A stretch of 64,000 nt of DNA, from positions 1 to 64,000 of the forward strand of contig JAGBAJ010000015.1 of the NCBI GenBank assembly GCA_017939755.1, written 5' to 3'. A program made the translations under genes and the position numbers. This document shows, piece by piece, positions 1 to 8,984 of the stretch. This DNA is from Clostridia bacterium (lineage in GTDB: Bacteria > Bacillota > Clostridia > TANB77 > CAG-508). Each line of letters starts with the position of its first letter. The first letter of the stretch is position 1. The notes beneath the pieces were generated by a model. That model had not been told where the DNA came from, searched no databases, and saw only the letters and a program-made list of their open reading frames with translations.

Positions 1-2
1 TA

Positions 3-83
3 TATGTTCATATTTTAGGACAAGTCAAACTATCCCAAATGAATAGATTAGAAGATTATTTAACTGATATAAATATGAACTAA
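3..83 (+). CDS. C-terminal tail of a probable tyrosine-recombinase integrase (cut by window start)
   Basis: Only the last 26 codons are inside the window. They begin YVHILGQVKL and end with TAA at 81-83. A Tyr-x-His-(I/V)-L start followed by a short amphipathic helix ending L-E-D-Y-L resembles the end of phage/ICE-type tyrosine integrases, where the Tyr is the catalytic nucleophile. A tRNA-like fragment follows about 100 bp downstream, which is the usual place for such a gene at the edge of an integrated element. This is inference from a short tail; it could be another protein. Confidence 0.35.
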   Translation, partial: YVHILGQVKLSQMNRLEDYLTDINMN

Positions 84-182
84 ATGGAACTTTAAAATGA
101 CATAAAGGGAAAATAAAGGGAAAGCCTAAAAAATAAATCTCTAAACACTTGAGAATAAAGGCTTTCTCTAAAAAAACTTTCT

Positions 183-228
183 GTCCTCATAACCCCAAGG
201 TCGTAAATTCAAGCCTTACAACATGCTA
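183..228 (+). other. degenerate 3' half of a tRNA-Met, possible attachment-site remnant
   Basis: The stretch reads like a methionine tRNA from the anticodon loop onward: CTCATAA loop with CAT at 188-190, variable region AAGGTC, then a T-arm with GTAAA / TTCAAGC / CTTAC (one mismatched pair). No D-arm or 5' acceptor half lies upstream, and the 3' acceptor strand is poor, so it is not a working tRNA. Identity blocks running from the anticodon loop to the 3' end are typical of integrase attachment sites in tRNA genes. No intact tRNA-Met is visible in the window. Confidence 0.3.
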
Positions 229-450
229 CATTTATTAATGGATTAAATCTTCTAAAAATAAGCCACATTCTTTACTTAAAATCACGCATTTGATATAATT
301 TAGGCAGAAAATTATGAGGAACTTATGAAAGTTTTATTTATAGAATATCCAAAACATATAACATGCTGAAAAGCAAAGAAATGCTTGTTGACAACAAAAA
401 AACGATAGAGCTTTAAGAGTTTTATACGAAAGGAAAATAAAGAGTGAATT

Positions 451-3400
451 ATGGCCGATGAAAATTCATTATTAAAATTAAAATTCAAGTTAAAGGGAAT
501 ATACAACAATGCAATTCAAAAACCTATAAAAGATATGTGTCTTTTTGAAATGGATGAAGAGCTTACATATAAACTGAAAGATGTGAATAGAACTGGTATA
601 TGGGACACCAGAACAGATGAAATTATCGAAGAACTATTATCAAGAAGATATTATGAAAAGTATTTTGGTGCCGAATTTTTTTTAAATATAATCGAACAAT
701 TGAAAAGTGACAATCTAAGAAAAGAATTTGTACACAGATATGCCGGAATAATTAACGAACAGTCAATAGACGGCATTAAAGAACTTTGTGGAATGGTTGG
801 TGGTGGGTTTAAGAGAGAGTTTTACCCATTTGTCCAACAACTACAGGCAGAAACCTTTGAAAAATATGGTGATTTTGACAAAATTCCAAGAGATAAGGAA
901 TCAAAATCAATCGTTGGAAAGCAGTTAAAACAAAATCAAATTGCAGAAATGCTTCTAAAGCATAAGTATGATTATTTGGATATGAATATGGATACAGAAA
1001 ATCTCCCTAAGAGCGAAAGGTTAAATATTCTAGCGACTATGAAGGCGATAGATATTTCATCACTTCCAGCTAGTACATTTAGTGATTTAACAATTGATGA
1101 TATAAAGTCTTATTGTAGAAAAACAGGCAATTACGCAGTATTTGACAAATCAATTCCAGCGTTGAATGAATATTACGAGCATGTTACTTTTAATGATATA
1201 CAAGACTTTTTAGATTCAACTAAAGACAAGCAACTACAAAATAGATATCTTGCTCGTGCAATTCCAATTTTTTATGATAGAGGAAATATTTCTAAAGATG
1301 AATACATAAAACTTGCAAATGACGAAAGAATCGAAAATAAAACAGATATATATGGACACATTTTTACTAAACAGAATTTTGATGAGGTTTTACAAACTAT
1401 AAAAAGTCTTCCAGAGGATAAGCAACAATATGCTGTTAAAGCAGTTGAAAGAGCTTTTATGGATGAGATGCAAAATGAAGCTTTTGTTAGGAGTATATAT
1501 GGGGTTATAAAAAGCTCTGATGTAAAAAAAGATTTTTTGATTGATATAGTGAATGAATCTAAAGATGATAGGTTTGCTATATTCAAAAAAGATGATGTTA
1601 TTAATGCGATGAAGGAAAACAGCAACAGATTTTATTCGTATGAAATTTATGGACAATTAACACAGGAAGAATTACTTAACTTATACATGGAAACTGAGGA
1701 TAAAAATGTAAGAACCTATATCTTGAGCTCCTCATTTGATGCAATAAGAAACAAAAAAAATCCTCGTGATGAAGAAGAAAATATATGGGGAGAAAGTAGA
1801 AAGATTGAAATTCCTAGCATAATAACAGAGGAAAATATGTATGATATATTCGAAAAAATTGATATGTCAAATGAGTTTCAAGTCTCTGAATTCATGGAAC
1901 TAGATGGATTTGATTTTAATCAGGAAAGAGTACTCAAAAAAATATATGCTGACAAAAAACGAAGTACATATATAAAATGGATTGAGGGGATACGTACACC
2001 AATTGATGCAAAAATGGCAATAAATATATTCAAAGAGAGCAATACAAAAAATAGAAATGATGCGTGGGATTTATGCCGTATTAATCTCGACTGGAATGTT
2101 CAAGAAGAAAATAGTTTGTATAATAATTTAATGGCAATATCTGGTATTAACGACATATACTGCGAAAATATTATTCTTGAAGATGGACTTCTTCAAAAGA
2201 ATTATGGAATATATAGCGAAGGAATGCTATTCGATATTCCAGAAATAAATGATGCTATACAAAATAAGACTATACCAATGCAAACAAGAATCAATTTGTT
2301 TTCGCTTGCGATGAGCAGTTATTATCGCCAGCTTGACGCGTGTAGCGAAGAGGCTTGGCTTCAGAAATTTAAAGATGGTTTTTATGACATTAGTCAGATT
2401 TTTGAAAATGGAGAAGAAAAAAAGAAAACAGAGGAGGAACTACTTTCCGACGCCAATATAATGATTAACAGGTTAATGGAAGATATACCAAAAGATTTTT
2501 TGAATCAATATAACGATGTTTTTTCTCGTGCCAAAAGTTCTAAGTCTTTGGAGGAAAAAGCTAGGTTGTGCGGAGAGCTTAGCGAGAAATTCGTAGAAGG
2601 CGTATACAATATGCTAATGAAAAAATTGGAAGATTTTAGCCAAATGACGGGCATTGACCATTATACGTTATTTAAGAGAATCGAAGAGAATCAAAAGGCG
2701 GATTCATCTAGTGTTAGGAATGTGCTATTCAAATATATTAAATTAATTCCATATCTTAATAATAGAGAAATGTTCAATAAGTTCACGGAATTATATGCGA
2801 ATAACGAAAATGTTATAAATAGCATTACAGTAGAGATGTTGCAACCAGAGGTTTTTGCTAATTTGGATAACAATCTAATTGAGTATTTATCTGCGTATGA
2901 AGGAGCCGGAAATCGCATAAGAGATGTCATTGATAACGAGAAATTACTGCAGGCGTTTACAAAATGCCACTCTTATCTACAGCAAATAAATGAGTTTTCA
3001 GAGGAGAAAATCGCAAATGTTTTGAAGTATATGGGTGAGCATGCAAATCAGCTTATAAAAGACGATTATACCGAAGACGATATTATTACACTTTCGTTCA
3101 TTGCAAATTATGATAAAGAGTGCGTGTTTCCAGAGGATGCTAGTATTTTTGATTATTGTGATATTCAAAAAAATCAGCTTGATGAAAGGATTAAAAGTAC
3201 ACTACTTACAAGGGCTACAGCTATTGATACTTTCAGCAAAAGGTTCTTTTCAATGGGCTATGACGAGCTAAAAAAAGTTGCATACAATTATGCTCATGAT
3301 GTTGATAGCTTTATTACTAAGTATGAAGCTAAGCATACTTTAACGCTAGAAGAAGAAAATGAGCTTACAGCTCTTAAAATCGCTAAGAATATGCGACGAA

Positions 3401-4725
3401 TTCTTGAGGTAGATGACATAAATACAATTAAGAAAATGTATGATGATTTCTCAAAAATGCCAGAATTTCAAAATATTAACCTTAGAGAACGTTTAATTTT
3501 CGACGAAAATATTAGACGTCCATACACTAAGGAATACAAGTCAAAAATCTATATACCAAAAGAGAAAGATAAGAAAATTGTTGATGGTGTTTCTGTGTAT
3601 GCTCCAAAAGACTTTTATATGTTTATTAATTCCGTTGGCGCGTATAGTAACTTTTCTATTACTGATGAAAATGTTTCTGCAAAGGAATTGTGGAATACCA
3701 ACAAAAACACGGCTCGTCACGAAATTTGTACAAGTTTAATATCTTCAGAAAATATGGGAAGAGCTGGTATTAAACAAGGTGATAGACCATTAAAGAAGTT
3801 TATTAAGAAAATTGTTAAAAAAATATCCAAGTCAAAAGAGCAAGAAGAGGAAGAAGTGAAAGATCCAGTTGTAGTTGCTTTTTATGACTTTAGCGACAAT
3901 GCAATCTTCATGGCTGGTTCACACGACATAGCGTCAGATGCGAGTACTATTGCATCGCAGCTCTCATATAGAGATTTTGCATTTAAAAGGCCGGACAATT
4001 TAATAGACGATACTCGTTTAATGTATAACGAGATTAATATTAAAACTAAGAGTATGGACAATCTTCGCGATACCTTAGAGCCTCAGGCCATCGTTTGCTT
4101 TGATAAAATAACAGATGATAAAAAGAAAGTTGCATCAGATTTTAATGCAGATATAATATATATTGACAGCAAAGAGATTGCTCAAAGTCAGTCTGAGCAA
4201 CTTAACAATATGTTCCAGCAATTTAATGAAAATCCAAATCCTATGCTTATTGGAGAAATACTTAATAAATACGAAAATAATAGAAATAGTTTTTATTATA
4301 CAAGACCGGACCTACAATACAAGTACTTTAATCCAAGCAAGTTTGCAAATAATATGGTTAAGGCTATAAAGAGAGTTCAAGAATGTGGAGCAAAAGGGGA
4401 TAATGAAACCTTTAAGAATTGTATGGATGCATTTTATATTGCCATTAACAATGAAATTGAAAAATTTAGATTTGTTGGTAGAGACCATGAGTTGCTTTCG
4501 AATGACAATCTGCAGATAAGAAAAATTAATAGAGCGTTATCAAAAGCAATTTCTAACATGGATTACACTGCACCAGTAGCTTCCTTTGAAGAGCAAAGAA
4601 ATAAGTTTATTGCTCAGTATAATGTTGAGGATAGCAAAGGTGTTAATGCAGATATGGTTCGTAAATATTTAGAAAATGACAGGGCGGTTAATCAGAATAA
4701 AAATGATAAAGGGAGAGACGATTGA
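451..4725 (+). CDS. very large (1424 aa) predicted alpha-helical protein of unknown function
   Basis: I do not recognise the family. The protein has no signal peptide or membrane segment, so it is probably cytoplasmic. Residues 1 to about 1050 are helical and rich in Asp, Glu, Lys and Asn, with no clear repeat. The C-terminal third looks like a folded domain. A segment near residue 1088 (ARHEICTSLISSEN) is followed by a Lys-rich linker, then a hydrophobic strand (VVVAFYDFSDNAIFMAG) and, near 1209, EPQAIVCFDKITDDKKK followed by ADIIYIDS. The last part resembles alternating beta strands and helices. The ribosome binding site before ATG 451 is weak (AAAGGA about 15 bases upstream). The stop codon overlaps the start of a 36-codon ORF. 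Its place next to an integrase tail and tRNA remnant allows that it is island cargo, but codon use is like its neighbours. Confidence 0.85.
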   Translation: MADENSLLKLKFKLKGIYNNAIQKPIKDMCLFEMDEELTYKLKDVNRTGIWDTRTDEIIEELLSRRYYEKYFGAEFFLNIIEQLKSDNLRKEFVHRYAGIINEQSIDGIKELCGMVGGGFKREFYPFVQQLQAETFEKYGDFDKIPRDKESKSIVGKQLKQNQIAEMLLKHKYDYLDMNMDTENLPKSERLNILATMKAIDISSLPASTFSDLTIDDIKSYCRKTGNYAVFDKSIPALNEYYEHVTFNDIQDFLDSTKDKQLQNRYLARAIPIFYDRGNISKDEYIKLANDERIENKTDIYGHIFTKQNFDEVLQTIKSLPEDKQQYAVKAVERAFMDEMQNEAFVRSIYGVIKSSDVKKDFLIDIVNESKDDRFAIFKKDDVINAMKENSNRFYSYEIYGQLTQEELLNLYMETEDKNVRTYILSSSFDAIRNKKNPRDEEENIWGESRKIEIPSIITEENMYDIFEKIDMSNEFQVSEFMELDGFDFNQERVLKKIYADKKRSTYIKWIEGIRTPIDAKMAINIFKESNTKNRNDAWDLCRINLDWNVQEENSLYNNLMAISGINDIYCENIILEDGLLQKNYGIYSEGMLFDIPEINDAIQNKTIPMQTRINLFSLAMSSYYRQLDACSEEAWLQKFKDGFYDISQIFENGEEKKKTEEELLSDANIMINRLMEDIPKDFLNQYNDVFSRAKSSKSLEEKARLCGELSEKFVEGVYNMLMKKLEDFSQMTGIDHYTLFKRIEENQKADSSSVRNVLFKYIKLIPYLNNREMFNKFTELYANNENVINSITVEMLQPEVFANLDNNLIEYLSAYEGAGNRIRDVIDNEKLLQAFTKCHSYLQQINEFSEEKIANVLKYMGEHANQLIKDDYTEDDIITLSFIANYDKECVFPEDASIFDYCDIQKNQLDERIKSTLLTRATAIDTFSKRFFSMGYDELKKVAYNYAHDVDSFITKYEAKHTLTLEEENELTALKIAKNMRRILEVDDINTIKKMYDDFSKMPEFQNINLRERLIFDENIRRPYTKEYKSKIYIPKEKDKKIVDGVSVYAPKDFYMFINSVGAYSNFSITDENVSAKELWNTNKNTARHEICTSLISSENMGRAGIKQGDRPLKKFIKKIVKKISKSKEQEEEEVKDPVVVAFYDFSDNAIFMAGSHDIASDASTIASQLSYRDFAFKRPDNLIDDTRLMYNEINIKTKSMDNLRDTLEPQAIVCFDKITDDKKKVASDFNADIIYIDSKEIAQSQSEQLNNMFQQFNENPNPMLIGEILNKYENNRNSFYYTRPDLQYKYFNPSKFANNMVKAIKRVQECGAKGDNETFKNCMDAFYIAINNEIEKFRFVGRDHELLSNDNLQIRKINRALSKAISNMDYTAPVASFEEQRNKFIAQYNVEDSKGVNADMVRKYLENDRAVNQNKNDKGRDD

Positions 4726-4835
4726 TGGATGATAAGAAAGTACAGGAACAGCAAAAGATTTTAAAGGAGCTTGAAAAAAAGACGGAAAAGGTGCTTGAGT
4801 ATTTAAATAAGTTAGAATCTGGAAAAAGAAAATAG
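4725..4835 (+). CDS. 36-aa coiled-coil peptide, translationally coupled to the 1424-aa protein
   Basis: ATG at 4725 shares its A with the TGA stop of the large gene (TGATG), the classic arrangement for translational coupling. The product begins MDDKKVQEQQKILKELEK and is almost entirely a charged heptad-like helix with Leu/Ile/Val at spaced positions, ending in Lys/Arg. It is followed 8 bp later by a terminator, so the two genes form a closed transcription unit. It may be a small partner of the upstream protein. It could also be chance, but the overlap, clean composition and terminator support a real gene. Confidence 0.6.
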   Translation: MDDKKVQEQQKILKELEKKTEKVLEYLNKLESGKRK

Positions 4836-4842
4836 TTTAAAA

Positions 4843-4880
4843 GAGAGAAAACAACTGATTTAATCGGTTTTCTCTTTTTT
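4843..4880 (+). terminator. intrinsic terminator after the 1424-aa/36-aa unit
   Basis: Stem GAGAAAAC (4845-4852) pairs with GTTTTCTC (4867-4874) and runs straight into a T tract. Confidence 0.85.
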
Positions 4881-5023
4881 GTTTGCTACATACCGCAAAA
4901 GTATAGCACGTTAAGTACTATATAAAATTAAGTGCGAAAAATTGCAAAAAAATGCGAACATTATGTAGCTGAATCAATTGACTTTAGGGCGTTTTTATGA
5001 TATTAGTATATACGAATAAGGTA

Positions 5024-5077
5024 GGTTGACCAGGCAACTAGAAGTGAATAAACATCACTATCTGGTTAGCCTTTTTT
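5024..5077 (+). terminator. structured hairpin with T tract in the intergenic region
   Basis: A 10-bp stem (5024-5033 with 5062-5071, two G-U pairs), an inner GTG/CAC helix and a run of six T make a terminator-like structure. No ORF of note precedes it in the 4836-5023 gap. It therefore ends either read-through or a short untranslated transcript, or acts as an attenuator before the flavodoxin gene 130 bp downstream. The rest of 4836-5207 shows nothing else I can support. Confidence 0.55.
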
Positions 5078-5207
5078 AGCTCTATAGATAAATTTTTATT
5101 TAACAATGAAAATGAGAAGCTTTTCGAAAATAATTACACTGATTATTAAGTAATGAGTGAAGCATTGCTTTAGTAATAAAAAATTATCAAGAAAAGGAGT
5201 GGTATGC

Positions 5208-5675
5208 ATGAAAAAACTATTAGTTTGTTATTTTTCAGCAACAGGGGCTACAAAAAGATTGGCAGAGAAAATCGCAGATGTATTATGTGCGGACATCTTC
5301 GAGATTAAGCCAGCAGTAAAGTATACAAATGAAGATTTAAAATGGCCAAGCAGAACAAACAGGTCATTTCTAGAGATGAAGAACAAAAGATATAGACCAC
5401 TTGTTTCACAAAAATTAAGCAACGTAGATGACTACAGCACAGTGTTTTTAGGATTTCCTGTATGGTACAATACTGCACCTACAGTGGTAAAGACATTTAT
5501 TGAAGAGAACCATTTAGACGGTAAGGAGGTTTATGTATTTGTAACAAGTGGCGCTCACACAGTCGACAAAAGTATAAAAGATCTTCAAAGGGCATATCCA
5601 CGCATTCATTTTATTGGTGCGAAAAGATTTAGCGGTCGTTTCCGCGAAAAAGATCTTCTAGACTGGGTTAGCTAA
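5208..5675 (+). CDS. flavodoxin (156 aa)
   Basis: This is a single-domain flavodoxin, a soluble FMN-binding electron carrier. The first strand LLVCYFSATGATKRLAEKI contains the phosphate-binding loop (S-A-T-G-A-T-K) that grips the FMN phosphate. The middle strand VFLGFPVWYNTAP is the W/Y-containing loop that usually stacks on the isoalloxazine ring. The later VYVFVTSGAHTVDKS matches the third FMN loop of the flavodoxin_4 type. Length is normal for short-chain flavodoxins. I chose ATG 5208 because AAAAGGAG precedes it at good distance; an in-frame ATG at 5157 lacks a binding site. The gene stands alone between two terminator-like hairpins. Confidence 0.9.
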   Translation: MKKLLVCYFSATGATKRLAEKIADVLCADIFEIKPAVKYTNEDLKWPSRTNRSFLEMKNKRYRPLVSQKLSNVDDYSTVFLGFPVWYNTAPTVVKTFIEENHLDGKEVYVFVTSGAHTVDKSIKDLQRAYPRIHFIGAKRFSGRFREKDLLDWVS

Positions 5676-5706
5676 AATTAATCAAATATTCTATCATTAT
5701 TTTGGC

Positions 5707-5746
5707 TGGGGAACTTAGTGGGTTCCTTGGCTATATTTTTTTCGGG
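5707..5746 (+). terminator. terminator after flavodoxin
   Basis: GGGGAAC/GTTCC hairpin (about 5707-5726) with outer GGCT/GGCT-region pairing is followed by ATATTTTTTT. The stem is imperfect but the position fits. Confidence 0.5.
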
Positions 5747-5860
5747 AAAAAATCTAATCTTCAATTGAATATGTATGAATTCCCCCTGCACCACTTACAT
5801 TTTTATTGCCAAAAAACATAATTTATGAGATAATCTCAGCAATAAAAAAAGGAGAATGGT

Positions 5861-7342
5861 ATGAAATATAACTATAGTAGAGAAGTAATTCTAGAATATG
5901 CACACGATTTAGAAAAATTTATTTTAGGAACTACAGATGAAAGCAAAGATACAGCTATTGAAAGTTTTGGTAGAATACCATCACAGGAAGATAAGGATAG
6001 CATAGTAAGATTGTATAGTAGAAAGATTTCTATTGTGCAAAGAGCAGCAAAAGAGCTTACTAAGAAGAAAAATGATGGAGTACAATTAAGTGAAGAAGAG
6101 CTACAAATTGTAGATATAATGGATAAAATTAATAGTAAATATCCACCCAAAAGAGATATACTTGATATTGTAAGGTACTTAGACGAGCAAATAAGAGGTA
6201 CATATAACAAGAAAAATGGTTTATATGAAGGTGGTTTAAATAGAAGACCAATAAGAAGTGTAGAAGTAAAGTTAGCAAAAGATTTTTACTATGCTATTGG
6301 TAGAGTTAAAAAATTAGAGGAAAAGAAGCAAAATGGTGTAAAGTTAACAGATACAGAGCAAGAGGCAGTTGAATTATTCAACAACATATTACTTGATTTT
6401 CCAAGGAGTAGAGAAAATAAAACTAGTTTGGATTCTGCAAAAGAGCTAGACTTTTATCTAAATGGTGATTCAGAGCATGAAGGTCTTGGAAGAAAACCTA
6501 GTGAGAGTTCAGAAAATCAAACCGAAGTGCGCATGACATACAAATATAGACATGTTCTAAAAGTTGCCAGTGAAATAAGAAAAAATAAAACTAAAGAGGA
6601 ACTTACAGAAGATGATATAGAATTTTTAAAGATTGCAGATAAAATAAGAGCTCAATATCCGCCACTTGATAGAAATAATACAATGCTTGATTCTGCAAAA
6701 TCTCTACAAAAATATATGGATGGTGGGTTTGATGATATAACAAACAAATATTATTCAGGAATAAAGAAAAGACCAAGTAAGCCAACTAGCAAAAATTATT
6801 CTGAGGAAGAAAGCTATAGATACATATTTGAAAACGCGTGTGCAAGGGTCCGTCTATTAAAAAGTCAAAACAGGGCACTTAATGAAGATGAGCTGGAGCT
6901 AATCAGAATAATGGATGAACTATGCGAAAAATACCCGAGCACTCATTTTGATACACAGAAGGCTATAACAATTCTTACAGCATATATATATGATGGAATA
7001 GAAACAAAGGACGGAGTAGTACTAGATCCATTGCATAAAAGACCTGCAATTTCGTCTAAAGATGAATTTGAAAAGAAAATGGCCATGAAACTTACATCTA
7101 TTCGACACAGAATAGATGATCTGGCAGATGAAGGACTTAGTTTTAGTGATTTAGATGAAGATGATATAATGGCAATAAATTTTTATTACAAATTAAGCAA
7201 AGACTACCCTTCAAGAAAACAGGTTGGTAGTAAAGCAATAGAATTTTGCTATAAAATTATTCAAGAGCAGGCCGAATTGGAAAATAGAAAAAAACAACAA
7301 AACTTAAACAATCCAGATAATCCAGATGCAGAAAATAGATAA
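5861..7342 (+). CDS. 493-aa protein made of five tandem ~90-residue repeats, function unknown
   Basis: I do not recognise the family. The protein consists of diverged repeats marked by a basic R-x-P-S/I motif near residues 38 (GRIPSQED), 127 (RRPIRS), 209 (RKPSES), 301 (KRPSKP) and 391 (KRPAIS). Each is followed by a helix with Arg/Lys, then an L-x-E-(E/D)-x-x-x-(L/I)-x-x-x-D segment, a 'YP' or 'FP' and an aromatic-rich helix ending in Y-L/Y-M/Y-I. There is no signal peptide or membrane segment. The repeated basic turn and helical pairs suggest a nucleic-acid or protein-binding scaffold, but nothing catalytic is visible. RBS AAAAGGAG precedes ATG 5861 closely. The C-terminal tail is low-complexity (Asn/Pro/Asp) and ends ENR, as does the 222-aa protein at 32609. 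Confidence 0.85.
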   Translation: MKYNYSREVILEYAHDLEKFILGTTDESKDTAIESFGRIPSQEDKDSIVRLYSRKISIVQRAAKELTKKKNDGVQLSEEELQIVDIMDKINSKYPPKRDILDIVRYLDEQIRGTYNKKNGLYEGGLNRRPIRSVEVKLAKDFYYAIGRVKKLEEKKQNGVKLTDTEQEAVELFNNILLDFPRSRENKTSLDSAKELDFYLNGDSEHEGLGRKPSESSENQTEVRMTYKYRHVLKVASEIRKNKTKEELTEDDIEFLKIADKIRAQYPPLDRNNTMLDSAKSLQKYMDGGFDDITNKYYSGIKKRPSKPTSKNYSEEESYRYIFENACARVRLLKSQNRALNEDELELIRIMDELCEKYPSTHFDTQKAITILTAYIYDGIETKDGVVLDPLHKRPAISSKDEFEKKMAMKLTSIRHRIDDLADEGLSFSDLDEDDIMAINFYYKLSKDYPSRKQVGSKAIEFCYKIIQEQAELENRKKQQNLNNPDNPDAENR

Positions 7343-7533
7343 ATTAAAATGTAAAGAGTCAGTGGCAAAAAGTATATATTTTTTTTATAAGAGCGACATA
7401 TTATTGACTAACCTTTAGCAAATTCTACATACTATCATAAATATATTTGACAAAAAAATTAACTAAAAATATAATTATTATAACGAAATTAAAACTAAAT
7501 CATAACAAAAGAAAACTATATGGGGGAATTAAT

Positions 7534-8940
7534 ATGGCTAAAAAAAATAAACTGCAAGTCATTATAGAAAAAATCAGATCAGTTTTTGGGAAAAATGCAA
7601 AGAAGAAATTAGCAAGTGCTGCTCTTGGTGCAGCTGTTGGTATTGGCGCTACAGTGGCAAATGCTCCAGAGGATCCTAAGCCAGACAAAGGAGACACACG
7701 TGAGAAAATCATTACTGAAATTGAATCTGAAACAGGAGCAGTAACTGAAACTGCAATAGAAGAAGATCCAATTACAATTGATAATGGTATATCAGAATAT
7801 GTAATTATATCAAATGAGGGGGCAAAAATAAGAAGCTCAGCAGAAATTGACGACAATATTGTAGGATATGTAAATTATGACGATATTGTTTTAATTAAGG
7901 ATGACACTATAACGAATACATTTGATGGGCATACATGGGGGCAAGTTATTCAAGTTGATGGAAACGATACTAAAGTTTTTGAATATACTGTATATGTTGC
8001 ACTTGATGATGATATTGCTAAAAAAATAGAATTAGAACAAAATCATAATATTTATTCAGATAAGATTACTCCTATTGTTTCAAGTAATGGATTGCAAAAA
8101 TATCAAGATGTTGAGATTTCACAGGAAGATATGAAAAACTTAGTAAACTTTACATGTAGTTGGGAAAATCAACAATTGTATGCATATAAGCAAGGTACAC
8201 CAGGTTACGACTATGATGGAAACGAATTCATAGAGGATTGTATAACACAGGATGGGTCTCAATATATTTGTTATGATGATGGTAATTTGAATTATGGTTT
8301 TGGTGTTATGGTGTATGCAAATTATGCGGATTCTATAAATACAGAGCATATAGGAGCATTTGAAGAATACGGATATGATATAACATCGCAATGGTTTTCT
8401 GATAATTGTTTAAATGCTGGTGAGTCCACAATACCTGTAGAGGTTGTGGATAACGCAACTAAGCAATATTTGGCAAAAGCCGTATGGAATATTCAAGAAT
8501 ATTTAAGAGCAAAAGATGTTAACTTTTCAAAGAGCCAAATTCTAGCACTTGCAAGTATGAGTTATCAATACGGAAAGAATGATAGTTTTATACATCACTT
8601 TATAGATTCATACATAGAGCATGGTGGAAATGTTCAGGATTTTATAGACAATTATGAAACAAGAGGCGGAGCTGCTATTTTCTATAATGTTCCAGGCGGA
8701 AGCCAGGTATATAAAGGACATGTTATTGAAAGATCTGATGCGTATACAATGGCCTTTAGAGATGGAATTTTTGCAATGGGAGCAGGTCCTGTAGAAGAAA
8801 TTGTCATTAATGAAAAAAGTATTGAAGAGATGCAACAAAATGTTAATCTAATAAAAGGAATGTCTAACAGAATTAATATAGAGCAGGATGATGCAAATAA
8901 TAGGTCTATTCCCACAGTGGACGTTCATGAAGAGCGTTAG
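7534..8940 (+). CDS. SH3-domain plus lysozyme-like protein (468 aa)
   Basis: This is probably a peptidoglycan-active protein. A basic N-terminus and an Ala/Gly-rich hydrophobic segment (about residues 24-43) could act as an export signal or anchor. Residues about 86-150 resemble a bacterial SH3 domain (EGAKIRSSAEIDDNIVGYV, then HTWGQVIQVDG). The C-terminal half resembles the lysozyme/T4-muramidase fold: a helix with S-W-E-N at about 209-212 that could supply the acidic residue, then NYGFGVMV near 252 in the place of the usual T-x-G-Y-G motif, and later helices (ILALASMSYQYG). ATG 7534 is chosen because GGGGGA lies 8 bases upstream; an in-frame start at 7447 has no binding site. The glycosidase call is a fold-level guess. 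Confidence 0.6.
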   Translation: MAKKNKLQVIIEKIRSVFGKNAKKKLASAALGAAVGIGATVANAPEDPKPDKGDTREKIITEIESETGAVTETAIEEDPITIDNGISEYVIISNEGAKIRSSAEIDDNIVGYVNYDDIVLIKDDTITNTFDGHTWGQVIQVDGNDTKVFEYTVYVALDDDIAKKIELEQNHNIYSDKITPIVSSNGLQKYQDVEISQEDMKNLVNFTCSWENQQLYAYKQGTPGYDYDGNEFIEDCITQDGSQYICYDDGNLNYGFGVMVYANYADSINTEHIGAFEEYGYDITSQWFSDNCLNAGESTIPVEVVDNATKQYLAKAVWNIQEYLRAKDVNFSKSQILALASMSYQYGKNDSFIHHFIDSYIEHGGNVQDFIDNYETRGGAAIFYNVPGGSQVYKGHVIERSDAYTMAFRDGIFAMGAGPVEEIVINEKSIEEMQQNVNLIKGMSNRINIEQDDANNRSIPTVDVHEER

Positions 8941-8984
8941 CTTGTAAAAAGTATATATTAATAACTGTACGAATGGAGGATTTT

